Notes: a model not told the origin generated them from the sequence alone. 64,000 nt of DNA from Bacillus sp. AFS037270 (GCF_002585305.1 NZ_NUNF01000052.1:6297-70296); one strand, 5' to 3'. Positions 52,681-62,673 are shown, counted from the first letter of the stretch. Made by a program: numbers and translations.

Positions 52681-53328
52681 TTACCTAAATCTATTCGGAA
52701 ACTGTTTAACAATTCCATCTGTTAAAAAGTCACCCATATGAATGAGATGGGTCTCATTGGTATCCGCCGTTTTGATATCTGCGGTCCAATCCCCTTTTAA
52801 CCGGTCCTCTACTTCAGTCGTGGTCAATTTTAAATGGGTATAGAACATGTCAGTTAGAACCTGTTTGTTCCAATTCGGGTTTGCACTAGTCAGGAAGGCA
52901 ACTATTTCATCGGCATTACGGATCCAATCCTTATTAAATTGATTGACCTTCGCTTGGTCCCCGGCTTTTGCCGCCTCAATAATTTTACCGACAATTAAGA
53001 TATGTTCCTTAAGTAAACTCGTAAGCTTGTTCCCTGCTTGTACTCCATAATAGGGTTTAATAATATTTCCAAGATCCACTTGATTCTCTAATACCCTAGT
53101 CAATACATGGTCCTTGTCCTTAAGTCCTGCTAGGCTGCTGACAATAAAACTTCTTGTCCACCATGCTTGTTCAATCCACAGCTTTTGCATTGGATACTTT
53201 AATTGAATCACCGATTGATTAATACATGCCCGCTGCGGTGCCGGTCTTCCTTCGGCTCCAGCGGATGAAACAGTGGTTGTAAAGGCGAGTGAACTAACAA
53301 ACAAACAGGCGATTAGTTGTTTTTTCAT
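52681..53328 (-). CDS. secreted protein of unknown function
   Basis: 215 residues with a signal peptide (MKKQLIACLFVSSLAFTTTV... and cleavage near AGAEG). The mature part is helical, with WIEQAWWTRSFIVSSLAGL, KEHILIVGKIIEAAKAGD and ETHLIHMGDFLTDGIV, containing scattered His. It is exported, probably a periplasm-like or wall-associated helical bundle. Such proteins are sometimes mislabelled glycosyltransferases. Function not known. Start at 53328; ribosome site AGGAG. Confidence 0.7.
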   Translation of the reverse strand: MKKQLIACLFVSSLAFTTTVSSAGAEGRPAPQRACINQSVIQLKYPMQKLWIEQAWWTRSFIVSSLAGLKDKDHVLTRVLENQVDLGNIIKPYYGVQAGNKLTSLLKEHILIVGKIIEAAKAGDQAKVNQFNKDWIRNADEIVAFLTSANPNWNKQVLTDMFYTHLKLTTTEVEDRLKGDWTADIKTADTNETHLIHMGDFLTDGIVKQFPNRFR

Positions 53329-53421
53329 GGTAGACTGCTCCTATTCTGCTAATTTTTCAGTTTTAGTATTGATAATATTTCCTTCCTTATACAATTAGAT
53401 CCAAAGACCCAAACAAAAAAC

Positions 53422-54303
53422 TTACACCTTATCAGGAAGAGTCTGACCATTCAAGGGATCATTATAAAGAACCATCCCAGGCATATTAATCTGATGTTTG
53501 TGAAATACCTTTAATAATTCAAACCTTACCTGTCTCGATACCTCAAAATAATCATCAGGCCAAACAAGCCCTACCATACAAAGCTCATAACCGACATATT
53601 TCTGATTAGGGTTAAGGTCTGTTATTCCGATAAACTGAAATTCCTGCTCAGGGCTGCCGTCCTCCATTTTCAACAGGCATTGGGAGTATCTTTCATTACA
53701 AGTACTGCAGACTTCTTCCATCAACTGCTTCATTTTTTGTGGATCTTCCTGATAGCTGACAGTCATTCGTTCAATGACGCGCATTTTTCCTTTATTAAAA
53801 TTCTGAATGGTTCTTACTTCCCCATGAGGAATCGTCAATAATTTGCCGGACCATTCACGAATTTGCATAAAACGAATGCCAATCTCCTCAATAGTACCTG
53901 AGTTATTTCCATTAAAGGTGACATAATTCCCGACACGGAATTCTCGATCTGACAGTCGAACTAATCCTAATAAGATATCTTTTAATACCTCTTGGGCCGC
54001 AAGACCGACAACGACACCGACAATTCCTGCTCCAGCAAGTAAGCCTTTTAGATTCATAAATTGGCCAATCATATAAACAATTACGATGGTCGCTGAAGTG
54101 TATTTTAAAGCAGAACGGATTACCCCTTGGATGGTTTGTTCGACCTCGTCTTCCAATAGGTGAGACTTTCGAAAAAACCAATCAACACTCCGGTTAATCA
54201 CAAATGAAATAATCATTAGGATTACGATCATAAAGACGACTCTTAAGATTAAATAATCTCTTATATAATTCAAAAAACTTTCTGAATAAGTTAAAAGGTC
54301 CAT
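53422..54303 (-). CDS. MscS-family mechanosensitive channel
   Basis: 293 residues from the ATG at 54303 (GAAGGAAG upstream); the longer frame lacks a ribosome site. Three hydrophobic segments, the third pore-lining one being LLAGAGIVGVVVGLAAQEVLKD, rich in Gly/Ala as in MscS TM3. The beta domain follows with VRLSDREFRVGNYVTF and GTIEEIGIRFMQIREW. Opens on membrane tension to release solutes. Confidence 0.9.
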   Translation of the reverse strand: MDLLTYSESFLNYIRDYLILRVVFMIVILMIISFVINRSVDWFFRKSHLLEDEVEQTIQGVIRSALKYTSATIVIVYMIGQFMNLKGLLAGAGIVGVVVGLAAQEVLKDILLGLVRLSDREFRVGNYVTFNGNNSGTIEEIGIRFMQIREWSGKLLTIPHGEVRTIQNFNKGKMRVIERMTVSYQEDPQKMKQLMEEVCSTCNERYSQCLLKMEDGSPEQEFQFIGITDLNPNQKYVGYELCMVGLVWPDDYFEVSRQVRFELLKVFHKHQINMPGMVLYNDPLNGQTLPDKV

Positions 54304-54519
54304 CGATTCACTTCCTTCAAAAATTGGAATCACCTTTTAGCATGACCTATATTTTCCAGAATTATTTTCTTTGCCCTTTTTTGTCTATTAATCGGTTCTT
54401 TCTATAAAATGCAACTCTATTATTATGTAATATAACTGTAATACTCTGAAATACTAATCTAGCAATCCCTTTCATAAAAATAGACATTAATAAGAGAATT
54501 CGACTGGAGGAAAATGACC

Positions 54520-55230
54520 TTGAAAAAACTTATTACTGCGATTTCTGTTATAGCTTCTCTATTATTTTCTTCACCTGCTTTTGCCTATACCGTTAAAAGC
54601 GGGGACACAATGTTTGGAATTGCTAGAAGTCAGAATCTTTCATTGCAAGAGTTAGCGAGACTAAATCCGCAGATTCAAAATCTTAATTTAATTTATGTAG
54701 GACAAACCGTTAATACAGGAACTCAGGATGAAAAAACAACCGGACAAGCCGTCAACACAGGAACTCAGGATGAAAAAGCAACCGGACATGCTGTCAATAC
54801 AGGAACTCTGGAAGGAAATACAATTGGACAAGCCGTACATACTGCTTCAAAAGCTGAAATAAACGTAGGATACTCGGAAAACGAATTAGATTTGCTTGCA
54901 AGATTAGTCCGAGCAGAGGCTGAGAGTGAACCATACCAAGGAAAAGTCGCCGTCGCCTGTGTGGTCCTTAATCGAGTTGCCAGTTCCTCGTTCCCTAATT
55001 CGATTAAAGAGGTTATCTATCAAAAAGGGCAATTTCAGCCAGTCCGGAATGGAGAAATTAATCAACCTGCGGATGAGGATTCGATTAGAGCCGTTCAAGA
55101 AGCCATAAATGAAAAAAGCAATGTAGCCGCTGGCTCGTTATTCTTTTATAATCCAGCTACTGCGACGAACCGTTGGCTTGATTCAAGAGCTACAACGCTT
55201 GTGATTGGAAATCATGTTTTTAAAAAATAA
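54520..55230 (+). CDS. LysM plus SleB/CwlJ-type cell wall hydrolase
   Basis: 236 residues from the TTG at 54520 (GGAGG 9 nt upstream); the ATG at 54514 is only 3 nt from that site. Signal peptide (KKLITAISVIASLLFSSPAFA), LysM (YTVKSGDTMFGIARSQNLSLQELARLNP is the domain; its core GDTMFGIA is seen), a linker of four 14-residue repeats, then a hydrolase_2 domain: LLARLVRAEAESEPYQGKVA with the catalytic Glu, VVLNRVASSSFPNSI and GQFQPV. Cleaves cortex or wall peptidoglycan; spore or vegetative role is not resolved. Single gene. Confidence 0.9.
   Translation: MKKLITAISVIASLLFSSPAFAYTVKSGDTMFGIARSQNLSLQELARLNPQIQNLNLIYVGQTVNTGTQDEKTTGQAVNTGTQDEKATGHAVNTGTLEGNTIGQAVHTASKAEINVGYSENELDLLARLVRAEAESEPYQGKVAVACVVLNRVASSSFPNSIKEVIYQKGQFQPVRNGEINQPADEDSIRAVQEAINEKSNVAAGSLFFYNPATATNRWLDSRATTLVIGNHVFKK
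54701..54868 (+). repeat. four tandem 42-nt coding repeats in the wall hydrolase
   Basis: Encode GQTVNTGTQDEKTT, GQAVNTGTQDEKAT, GHAVNTGTLEGNTI and GQAVHTASKAEINV. The first two differ little, the last most. They separate LysM from the catalytic domain. Confidence 0.85.
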
Positions 55231-55351
55231 CTTCATGATCCCAGCGCTGGGGGTTTTCCAATCTTATGGATGGCACCTGGCGCTTTTCTGCGCTAAAATT
55301 AGAATGTTGTAAATCATGAAAGGTTTATGAAGAAACAAAGGGGAAAGTATA

Positions 55352-56056
55352 ATGAAAAAATATCAAACATTATTATTCGATGTCGATGATACATTATTAG
55401 ATTTTGCTGCTGCCGAAGCCTCAGCCCTAAAGCTCTTATTTGAGAGTCAAAGTATAACGCTAACAAAGGAAATGGAAGCCCACTACAAAAAAATAAACCA
55501 CGGGCTGTGGAAATTGTTTGAAGAAGGACACATCGAACGGGATGAAGTAGTCAATACCCGTTTTTCCCTTTTATTTAAGGAATATGGAAAAAACGTTGAT
55601 GGCGCCTTATTGGAAAAAAACTATCGCGGTTATTTAGAAGAAGGACACCAATTAATTAGTGGTGCGCTTGAATTAATGTCCGTGTTGCAAAACCAATTTG
55701 ATTTATATATTGTTACAAACGGAGTTTCCAAGACACAGGACAAACGCTTACGTGATTCCGGTCTTCACCCGCTCTTTAAAGAGATTTTTGTCTCCGAAGA
55801 TACAGGTTTCCAAAAACCGATGAAGGAATTTTTTGAATACGTCTTTGCCCGAATTATTAATTTCTCTCCAGAACATGCTTTAATAATTGGTGACTCCTTA
55901 ACCTCTGACATTAAAGGCGGACAGCTTGCCGGCCTGGATACTTGTTGGTTCAATCCTAAGGCCAATCCAAACAACACCGAAATTATTCCTACCTATGAAA
56001 TTCGGAATCTCAATGAGCTGCATCAAATCTTACATTTTGATCAAAGAGACATATAA
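55352..56056 (+). CDS. yfnB: YjjG/YfnB-type HAD nucleotidase
   Basis: 234 residues. Asp10 and Asp12 in TLLFDVDDTLLDF, motif II IVTNGVSKTQDKRL, Lys in GFQKPMKEFFEYV, and motif IV IIGDSLTSDIKGGQLAGLDTCWFNP. The sequence follows the YjjG noncanonical pyrimidine nucleotidase group (B. subtilis YfnB). Removes phosphate from nucleoside monophosphates or abnormal pyrimidines. A strong terminator follows. Confidence 0.9.
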   Translation: MKKYQTLLFDVDDTLLDFAAAEASALKLLFESQSITLTKEMEAHYKKINHGLWKLFEEGHIERDEVVNTRFSLLFKEYGKNVDGALLEKNYRGYLEEGHQLISGALELMSVLQNQFDLYIVTNGVSKTQDKRLRDSGLHPLFKEIFVSEDTGFQKPMKEFFEYVFARIINFSPEHALIIGDSLTSDIKGGQLAGLDTCWFNPKANPNNTEIIPTYEIRNLNELHQILHFDQRDI

Positions 56057-56065
56057 ATATTAATA

Positions 56066-56105
56066 TAATAAGCCTTCATGTGATATTGCACATGAAGGCT
56101 TATTC
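56066..56105. terminator. bidirectional terminator between yfnB and the membrane protein gene
   Basis: AATAAGCCTTCATGTG and CACATGAAGGCTTATT, nearly perfect 16-bp stem with a short loop. Confidence 0.85.
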
Positions 56106-56106
56106 T

Positions 56107-56655
56107 TTATAATCGACCATTGTTTGTAGGACTCTTTGGACTTTCGAGCTGTTTATCTGAGGCCTCTTCTAAATCATCAGTTATTTCATCAGCTGGGTTG
56201 CTTTTCTTGTGTTTCGTCTGAAAAATATCTTTTGATACAGTATTAAGTTTTTTTACAAAGCGGTTAAAACCAAATCCCACAAAGAAGGCTATACTAATAG
56301 GCGCATAAGGAGTATCTTGATAATCTGTAAATTGAATGAGTAAAATACCACTTTGGATCAGCGTGACAGCCACGACTGCTGTGCCTGTGGCAAAAATGGG
56401 ATAAAAAATATACATAATCCATTTTCGATAATCGTGTAATTCGTCTTCCATATAGTGAGTACAAAACATATAAAGATGTCTTAGTGAACCGCCAATTGCT
56501 CCAGCGAAAAAATAATACAAAAAGATTTTGATATCAGAAATGAATGGCAGAGATTTTTCAAGCGCACCGGTCCCTAACATGCCTACTGCGATAAAACTGC
56601 CAAAAAACAGCAAGCAAAGGTATGTCAAAATGACGGCTTTTAACCATTTCTTCAT
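56107..56655 (-). CDS. membrane protein, unknown
   Basis: 182 residues with four hydrophobic segments (about 7-29, 43-59, 82-105, 118-134) and a polar, acidic C-terminal tail (DEITDDLEEASDKQL). FAGAIGGSLRHLYMFCTHY is a notable block. No family was recognised. Start at 56655; ribosome site GGAGGTG. Located downstream of the threonine synthase gene but separated by 116 nt. Confidence 0.6.
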   Translation of the reverse strand: MKKWLKAVILTYLCLLFFGSFIAVGMLGTGALEKSLPFISDIKIFLYYFFAGAIGGSLRHLYMFCTHYMEDELHDYRKWIMYIFYPIFATGTAVVAVTLIQSGILLIQFTDYQDTPYAPISIAFFVGFGFNRFVKKLNTVSKDIFQTKHKKSNPADEITDDLEEASDKQLESPKSPTNNGRL

Positions 56656-56771
56656 TTTGTGACACCTCCACTACTATCCTATGTTGCCAAGAGTAGAGAT
56701 GTCACAGCCTTTAGTACCAAATCCAATTAGAACGAAATGACCAATAAGCCTTGGACTTTTTCGTCTGTTTA

Positions 56772-57989
56772 TTAAGCTTTAATGACATCATCCGGGTTTA
56801 ATAATGTTACATTGTTTGTTTCAACAGTTTCCGGATATTTGATGCCCTCCCCGGTGTTTAAACAAACAACTGTTTCATCTACTTTTATCCAGTTTTGCTC
56901 ACGTAAAATACGAGCTGCAGCAAACGTAGCCGCACCTTCCGGACAAATGAAGTTCCCTTCAAGTTCAGCCACCAGCTTTTGTGCTTCCGAGAGGTCGTTT
57001 TCCGAAATGGCAATCGCACAGCCATTTGTTTCATAAATGGCTTCCAAGACCAGGAAATCACCCAGTGCTTTTGGTACATTGATGCCAAAAGCATTAGTCT
57101 TTGAGTTTTCCCAGAATACCGATTCCGTTTTCCCCTCTTGCCATGCCTTCACGATTGGAGCGCATCCCTCCGCTTGAACTGCTACCAATCTAGGAAACTT
57201 ATCAGCTTCTATCCAGCCCATTTCTTTTAATTCCAATAGTGCTTTATAAATGCCGATAATCCCAACACCACCGCCAGTCGGATATAAAATGACGTCGGGA
57301 ACCTGCCAATTAAATTGTTCTAAAATTTCGTATCCCATTGTCTTTTTACCTTCAATTCGGTATGGTTCCTTCAAGGTTGACGCATCATAAATCCCCTGTT
57401 CGGCGATCAGCTTGCCAACAATTTTACCTGCATCACTGATTAGTCCATTTACTAAATATAAATTGGCACCGGAGACGGCAACTTCTTTTCTCGTGATATT
57501 CGGGGCATCTTGAGGCATAACGATGGTTGCTTTAATGCCGGCTTTTGCAGAATATAGCGCCCAGGCTGCGCCTGCGTTGCCATTAGTCGGCATTGCCAGC
57601 TGTTTCACACCCAGTTCCTTTGCTTTGGAGATTCCGACACTAGCCCCGCGAGTTTTAAAGGAACCTGTTGGAATGATCCCCTCATCCTTGATATACAAAT
57701 TAGCTAAAGCGTATTTTTCGCCTAGTTTCTTTAGTTGTGTTAAGGGAGTCATCCCTTCATCCAAAGAGACGATATTGTCCTCGTTTTTCACGGGAAGCAG
57801 TTCATGATATCTCCATAAACTATTTTTTCGAGAGTTTAAGTCTTCTTTTTTCAAAATTGATTTAGCTTCATTCAAATCGTATCTAACTAATAGTGGTGCT
57901 CCACAACGACATAGCTGATTTACTTCATCGACGGTATAAATCTCATGGCATTTTGGACACTCAAGATGGGAAACATAGCTATACTTCAC
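56772..57989 (-). CDS. thrC: threonine synthase
   Basis: 405 residues. Forms threonine from O-phosphohomoserine with PLP. N-terminal Cys11, Cys14, Cys27 and Cys29 (CPKCHE, CRCG) make a zinc ribbon, characteristic of a threonine synthase subtype. PLP Lys112 in TGSFKTRGA, phosphate loop TGGGVGIIGIY. No homoserine genes are adjacent, so it may be a stand-alone paralogue; the catalytic call is from family similarity. Start at 57989 with GGAGGG. Confidence 0.87.
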   Translation of the reverse strand: MKYSYVSHLECPKCHEIYTVDEVNQLCRCGAPLLVRYDLNEAKSILKKEDLNSRKNSLWRYHELLPVKNEDNIVSLDEGMTPLTQLKKLGEKYALANLYIKDEGIIPTGSFKTRGASVGISKAKELGVKQLAMPTNGNAGAAWALYSAKAGIKATIVMPQDAPNITRKEVAVSGANLYLVNGLISDAGKIVGKLIAEQGIYDASTLKEPYRIEGKKTMGYEILEQFNWQVPDVILYPTGGGVGIIGIYKALLELKEMGWIEADKFPRLVAVQAEGCAPIVKAWQEGKTESVFWENSKTNAFGINVPKALGDFLVLEAIYETNGCAIAISENDLSEAQKLVAELEGNFICPEGAATFAAARILREQNWIKVDETVVCLNTGEGIKYPETVETNNVTLLNPDDVIKA

Positions 57990-58140
57990 TGTTTTTACCC
58001 TCCAAATATTTATTTATGTATACTAACCCGTTTCCTCTTTTTCTTTCGATAAACGAAATATAAAAGTTTGGACTATTTCATTATATCCGATAATTCCGAT
58101 TATATAAATAAGTATTAAGAGGGAAAAATTGATTGAATAG

Positions 58141-58170
58141 AAAAAAGGGAGTCTTTTCAAACTCCCTTTC
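58141..58170 (-). terminator. terminator of swrC
   Basis: On the minus strand AAAGGGAGT and ACTCCCTTT with an 8-nt loop, followed by TTTTCT. Confidence 0.85.
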
Positions 58171-58181
58171 ACCAATTCAAA

Positions 58182-61100
58182 TCATCCGGAAACCGGTTGT
58201 TCCCCTGTTAGATTTCGTTTTTGTGCAATCCGCTGCTTTTTAGACTTTTTAAAATGGAATAATTCATAGATGACCGGCACAACAACTAATGTTAATAGGG
58301 TGGAAATAGCGAGACCGCCGATTACAACGATGGCGAGGCTCTGCGAAACAAGACTTCCCATTTCTGCTTTTTTAAATAATAGTGGCAGCATCGCACAGAT
58401 TGTCGCAACAGCTGTCATTAAGATTGGGCGGATGCGCGTACTAGCGGCCTCTAAAATTGCGTCCCGCATAATCATCTTCGCTTCATTCTGCTTGACTCGA
58501 TCAATTAATACAATCGCATTGGTGACAACAATACCAATTAACATTAACGCACCGAGCAGCGCAGTTATGTCAACAGGAATTCGGCTTACTAATAGTCCGA
58601 TGATTGCCCCAATCGCAGCTAGTGGCAGCGAGAATAGAATCGCTAGCGGCGCTCGTAAGGTTTTGAATGTAATGACCATGATAAGATAAACAATTCCAAT
58701 CGATAGTGCCATTGTTAAGAACAGGTCAGTAAAGTCATTCGCTTGGCTGACCGCCGCCCCACCGACATATACAACAACATTATCAGGCAGTTTTAAACCT
58801 GTTCCAGGCTTGGTGCCATTGATTTTTGTATTAATTTTCCCAGATACTACGGACAGCTGTTTCGGGTCAACGGTAGCTGTTACCCGGAGATAGGCCTCCC
58901 CACTTTTATGAAGAATCTGGGTTGCTTTGTTTTCAACATTCAGCTTGGCAACAGAAGTAATAGGGACTAATTTTTGCTGGTTAGTAACCATTATTTCTTC
59001 TAAATCCTTTTTGGCAGAGGGATTTAGAATAGGTTCTAAATACACAGGTGTATTCGATCCATCAAGATTTACGCTTCCAATTGGCATACGATTAAGCATC
59101 ATCCCAAGTTGTTGGATCACTTCACCAGGTTTCGCCGCATCCGAGTTAACTGTAAAGGTATAAACTGGTTTCTTCTCTTCTTGGTTTGTTTCTACTTTTT
59201 CTACCCCTTTAATAACCTTTACCACGTCCTCAATTTTGGCCGCGCTTGACTCAATATCCTCCATTTTTCCACCTACAACATCAACGGTAATTGAGGTGGA
59301 ACTTCCGCCTGTTAATGAACCAGAGCCGGCCATTAATTCAGCACCCGGATAGTTATCCTTTTGCTTATTTACTTCATTGATAAAACGTTCGGCATTGGCA
59401 TTCTCTTTCATCACAATTGTAAAAACAGCTGATGTCGGAGAACCAACTTCCCCATATTGGGCAGCATCCGGACTATTGCCTAATTGTGTATAAATCGATT
59501 TTGGTCCCTCTCGGTCTAATAAGTACTTTTCCAATTTCAAGGTTTGATCATGGACTATTTTTATTGGCGTTTCATTGGGGTAATCTAATGTCACCCTCAC
59601 GAGTTCGGCATCCGAACTATCAACGGCACCCTTTGGCATTACAAAATAGGCAGCAATGGAACCAAAAAACAGTAGGGCAGATGTCAGTAAAATAACCCAC
59701 TTATGATTTAAAGACCAGCGCAGCATTGAAACATACCGTTTGGAAGACTGGTGTTTTGGTAATTTGGCTTTTTTCAGAAGCCCGGCACTCATGAGTGGAA
59801 CAACTGTTAAGGCTACGAGTAACGACGATAATAAGGAATAGGTCACCGTTAATGCGAACGGCAATAAGAAATCCCTCAATCCAGCCCCTACTAAGCCTAA
59901 AGGCAGAAATACGGCGACCGTTGTAAGAGTGGAAGATGTGATAGCAGAAGCCACTTCTTTTGTTGCTTCTACTATCAGCTCAATTGAAAATTTCTCGTGC
60001 TGCATTTTACGGAAAATATTTTCAATCACAACGATACTATCATCGACTAAGCGGCCGACAGCAACAGCAACTCCACCTATTGTCAGGATATTAAGGGTGA
60101 TTCCTGACCGCCCTACTAAAAAGAGGGTTAAGCATAGCGAAAGTGGAATCGAAACAATGGTAATAAAGGTTGAACGAACGTTTCGCAGGAAAAACATTAT
60201 CACAATGGTTGCAAATAAAGCTCCTAACAGTACCTCCTTTATCATGCTGATCACAGAATTGACGACCATATCGGCTGTTGAATAGAAGACACTTACATTA
60301 GCATTCTCGTATTTTTGTGTGAGACCTTTTGCTTCTTTTCTAACCTCTTTTACAATCGAGACTGCACTTGAATTGCTATCTTTTGTAATAATCGCAAGCA
60401 AGGCATCCTCACCATTCACACGTGTTATATGATCTTCCTGACTGGCTTTTTGAATTGAGGCAATATCCCCCAGTTTGACTCCTTGAACCACAGAGACATT
60501 CTTTAAGTCTTCAAGACTCTCAAGTGTTCCAACTACTTTAATGTTGCTTGTTTTTCCGTCGATCGTTTTTTGACCGACAGCGGCAGCCATGTTTTGACCT
60601 TGTAAGGCCGCTACAACCGCTTGTGCGGGCAGCTTAAATTCCTGCAGCTTCGCTTGATCTAGTTCAACGGAAATTTCATTTACCCCTCTTCCGTACATCG
60701 CTACACTTCCAACACCTTTAATTTGCTTTAGTGCTGGAAAAATTTTATCATCTGCTAGTTTAATATTTTCCTTTGTAATACCGTCCTTAAATGTAACTGA
60801 AATATCAGCAATCGGTATCATATCTGTGTTTAATTGAACGACTATCGGTTTATTCGTACCTTCAGGTAGCCTGACAGCATCTATTAATTTTTGAACATCT
60901 GCTGCCGCCTGCTTCATATCTGTCTCTGCCTCAAACATGATATCTATTTTGGAGAATCCATCTCCTGTAGTCGAATAAATTTCACTTTTTCCTTTTACAG
61001 CTGAAACCGATTGTTCAATTGGTGCTGTAACTGTATCTGTCATTGTTGCAACATCTGTTCCTTGACCAAGTACTACTACTGTTACCTGCGGATTATCGGC

Positions 61101-61220
61101 AGTCGGCAAAAACTCCATTGGTAAAGTAAAGTAACTGAAAATCCCCATAATTAGAATCAGGGCTGTCGTAAGCAACACAGCAGCCTTATTACGGAAAGAC
61201 CACTTTGTAAACCACGTCAT
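58182..61220 (-). CDS. swrC: RND efflux pump, SwrC-type
   Basis: 1012 residues, 12 predicted spans in two halves. N-terminal TKWSFRNKAAVLLTTALI, TM4 with GGVAVAVGRLVDDSIVVIENIF carrying the paired Asp residues of the proton relay, and TM10 region ALLGALMLIGIVVTNAIVLIDRV. Two large extracytoplasmic loops follow TM1 and TM7. B. subtilis SwrC/YerP (about 1065) exports surfactin and other drugs. No adaptor or outer-membrane partner is present, as in Gram-positives. The start at 61220 follows AAGGGGGG. Confidence 0.92.
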   Translation of the reverse strand: MTWFTKWSFRNKAAVLLTTALILIMGIFSYFTLPMEFLPTADNPQVTVVVLGQGTDVATMTDTVTAPIEQSVSAVKGKSEIYSTTGDGFSKIDIMFEAETDMKQAAADVQKLIDAVRLPEGTNKPIVVQLNTDMIPIADISVTFKDGITKENIKLADDKIFPALKQIKGVGSVAMYGRGVNEISVELDQAKLQEFKLPAQAVVAALQGQNMAAAVGQKTIDGKTSNIKVVGTLESLEDLKNVSVVQGVKLGDIASIQKASQEDHITRVNGEDALLAIITKDSNSSAVSIVKEVRKEAKGLTQKYENANVSVFYSTADMVVNSVISMIKEVLLGALFATIVIMFFLRNVRSTFITIVSIPLSLCLTLFLVGRSGITLNILTIGGVAVAVGRLVDDSIVVIENIFRKMQHEKFSIELIVEATKEVASAITSSTLTTVAVFLPLGLVGAGLRDFLLPFALTVTYSLLSSLLVALTVVPLMSAGLLKKAKLPKHQSSKRYVSMLRWSLNHKWVILLTSALLFFGSIAAYFVMPKGAVDSSDAELVRVTLDYPNETPIKIVHDQTLKLEKYLLDREGPKSIYTQLGNSPDAAQYGEVGSPTSAVFTIVMKENANAERFINEVNKQKDNYPGAELMAGSGSLTGGSSTSITVDVVGGKMEDIESSAAKIEDVVKVIKGVEKVETNQEEKKPVYTFTVNSDAAKPGEVIQQLGMMLNRMPIGSVNLDGSNTPVYLEPILNPSAKKDLEEIMVTNQQKLVPITSVAKLNVENKATQILHKSGEAYLRVTATVDPKQLSVVSGKINTKINGTKPGTGLKLPDNVVVYVGGAAVSQANDFTDLFLTMALSIGIVYLIMVITFKTLRAPLAILFSLPLAAIGAIIGLLVSRIPVDITALLGALMLIGIVVTNAIVLIDRVKQNEAKMIMRDAILEAASTRIRPILMTAVATICAMLPLLFKKAEMGSLVSQSLAIVVIGGLAISTLLTLVVVPVIYELFHFKKSKKQRIAQKRNLTGEQPVSG

Positions 61221-61551
61221 ATGCCATTTCCCCCCTTATTGATCTGGCTAAAAAAATGATGATGTTTGAATAGTCGTATGTAAATTTGATGCAGCCTAGT
61301 AAGGATGTTTAAGAAGAACTAGTAAATAAGTTCTATTCAACAACTAAAACTTATGAATTACTAAATCCAACATGATTATACTTGTTCTTTATTAAGAAGT
61401 AAATTATTTTTGACAAATTTACCAAAGTTTTACATTATAATCAATTGGTACAGAGCCCTAGTCCAATAAGATTAACTTTTATTCATATAAAAATGCAGTA
61501 TGGGGATGAGCCATACTGCATTTCTGTATTCCATAATACTCCTATACTTTC
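61221..61551. other. AT-rich intergenic region upstream of swrC
   Basis: The only structure seen is the terminator at 61493-61521. No clear regulator site or promoter could be marked for swrC. Confidence 0.4.
61493..61526 (-). terminator. terminator of the DUF2187 gene
   Basis: ATGCAGTATGG (61493-61503) and CCATACTGCAT (61511-61521), 7-nt loop; on the minus strand it is followed by TTTTTATA. Confidence 0.82.
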
Positions 61552-61731
61552 TTACGTCTTTTTTATTTTGTAGTTTTTATGATTTACGATTGTCGTGAGT
61601 GGTTCATCCTTCTCTTTCGAATAACCGTATTGGACGATAACAGAATTTTCTCGAACCCCAGAAACGGTTCCTTCGTGACTTTCTCCATCACGCTTAAATG
61701 TAATAATATCACCGATTTTTGCCGCAGCCAT
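61552..61731 (-). CDS. YkvS-like DUF2187 protein
   Basis: 59 residues from the ATG at 61731 (GCGAGGTG upstream). IGDIITFKRDGESHEGTVSGVRENSVIV and TTIVNHKNYKIKK form the compact SH3-like DUF2187 pattern of B. subtilis YkvS. Cytosolic, function unknown. The longer upstream frame overlaps the divergent gene and lacks a start. Confidence 0.85.
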   Translation of the reverse strand: MAAAKIGDIITFKRDGESHEGTVSGVRENSVIVQYGYSKEKDEPLTTIVNHKNYKIKKT

Positions 61732-61862
61732 TTCATTCACCTCGCCTTTATCTTTTCCAAAAAATCGAATTGTCATTCGATTACCATTGCTCCACCTACA
61801 TAAATTTTTTGACCTTAACAAAAAATAGGAGAAAAAGTGAAATTTTATTTGGGAGAAACGAT

Positions 61863-62618
61863 ATGGGAAAAACACAGACTCTTAGACGTAAACATTTATC
61901 TGGATTAGATTTACGAAGATATTTATATAAAAGAAGGACTGTCGTTCACAGACTAACAGCAGAATCCGTTGGTCTTGGTATACTGCTTGCGGTAGTGGGT
62001 GGATTCTTAGATGCCTACACATATGTAAGCCGCGATGGGGTTTTTGCCACTTCACAGACTGGTAATCTTGTTTTGTTAGGCGTAGAGGTGGCTCATGGGC
62101 AATGGACTCAAGGATTACGTCATATACCACCGATATTCGCATTTGTATTAGGAGTAGCCGTGGCTGAAGGCTTAAAACATCCGCATATTACTAGGACCTT
62201 TCCACACCCGGCCCGCACCGTTCTTTTGTTAGAAAGCATTGTTCTTGTCATTGTAGGAACCTGGCCTGTACAAGTACCGAATATGATTGTCACCATAACG
62301 ATTGCATTTGTAGCCTCTGTACAAATTTCTTCGTTCCGTACATTAGTGCAATGGCCCTATAATTCGGCAATGGTCACAGGAAATTTGCGTACAGCTGCGC
62401 AAGCGGCATATACTGCACTAGTGTTACATGACCGAAAGGGTCTCCTTCAACTTTTAGACTTTACGCTGATTATCGTCTCTTTTTTATTGGGTGCATTAAT
62501 TGGTACCTTAACAACCTTACATTGGGGGACAAGAGCCATTTGGTTTGCCTCAGGCATTCTTCTATGTGCCATGCTGGTCTTAAAAGCAAACCCGAAAACA
62601 TTGCTTAATAAGTCATAA
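61863..62618 (+). CDS. DUF1275 (YoaK-type) membrane protein
   Basis: 251 residues from the ATG at 61863 (GGGAGA upstream); an upstream extension to 61719 overlaps the DUF2187 gene. After a basic N-terminus there are about six spans, with GGFLDAYTYVSRDGVFATSQTGNLVLL and NSAMVTGNLRTAAQAAY, both typical of DUF1275 (UPF0700). Function not known. Terminator (GAGGCAGG...CGCCTC, about 62622-62669) follows. Confidence 0.85.
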   Translation: MGKTQTLRRKHLSGLDLRRYLYKRRTVVHRLTAESVGLGILLAVVGGFLDAYTYVSRDGVFATSQTGNLVLLGVEVAHGQWTQGLRHIPPIFAFVLGVAVAEGLKHPHITRTFPHPARTVLLLESIVLVIVGTWPVQVPNMIVTITIAFVASVQISSFRTLVQWPYNSAMVTGNLRTAAQAAYTALVLHDRKGLLQLLDFTLIIVSFLLGALIGTLTTLHWGTRAIWFASGILLCAMLVLKANPKTLLNKS

Positions 62619-62621
62619 AGA

Positions 62622-62670
62622 AAAGAGGCAGGATTTACTCTCATGATAGGGAATAAATATCGCCTCTTTA
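62622..62670 (+). terminator. possible terminator after the DUF1275 gene
   Basis: AAAGAGGC and GCCTCTTT form an 8-bp stem with a long loop of about 30 nt, then AAAATTAG. Confidence 0.4.
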
Positions 62671-62673
62671 AAA

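Noticed and set aside
54701..54868. CRISPR-like array
   Set aside because: The repeats are in-frame coding repeats of the wall hydrolase linker, without spacers.
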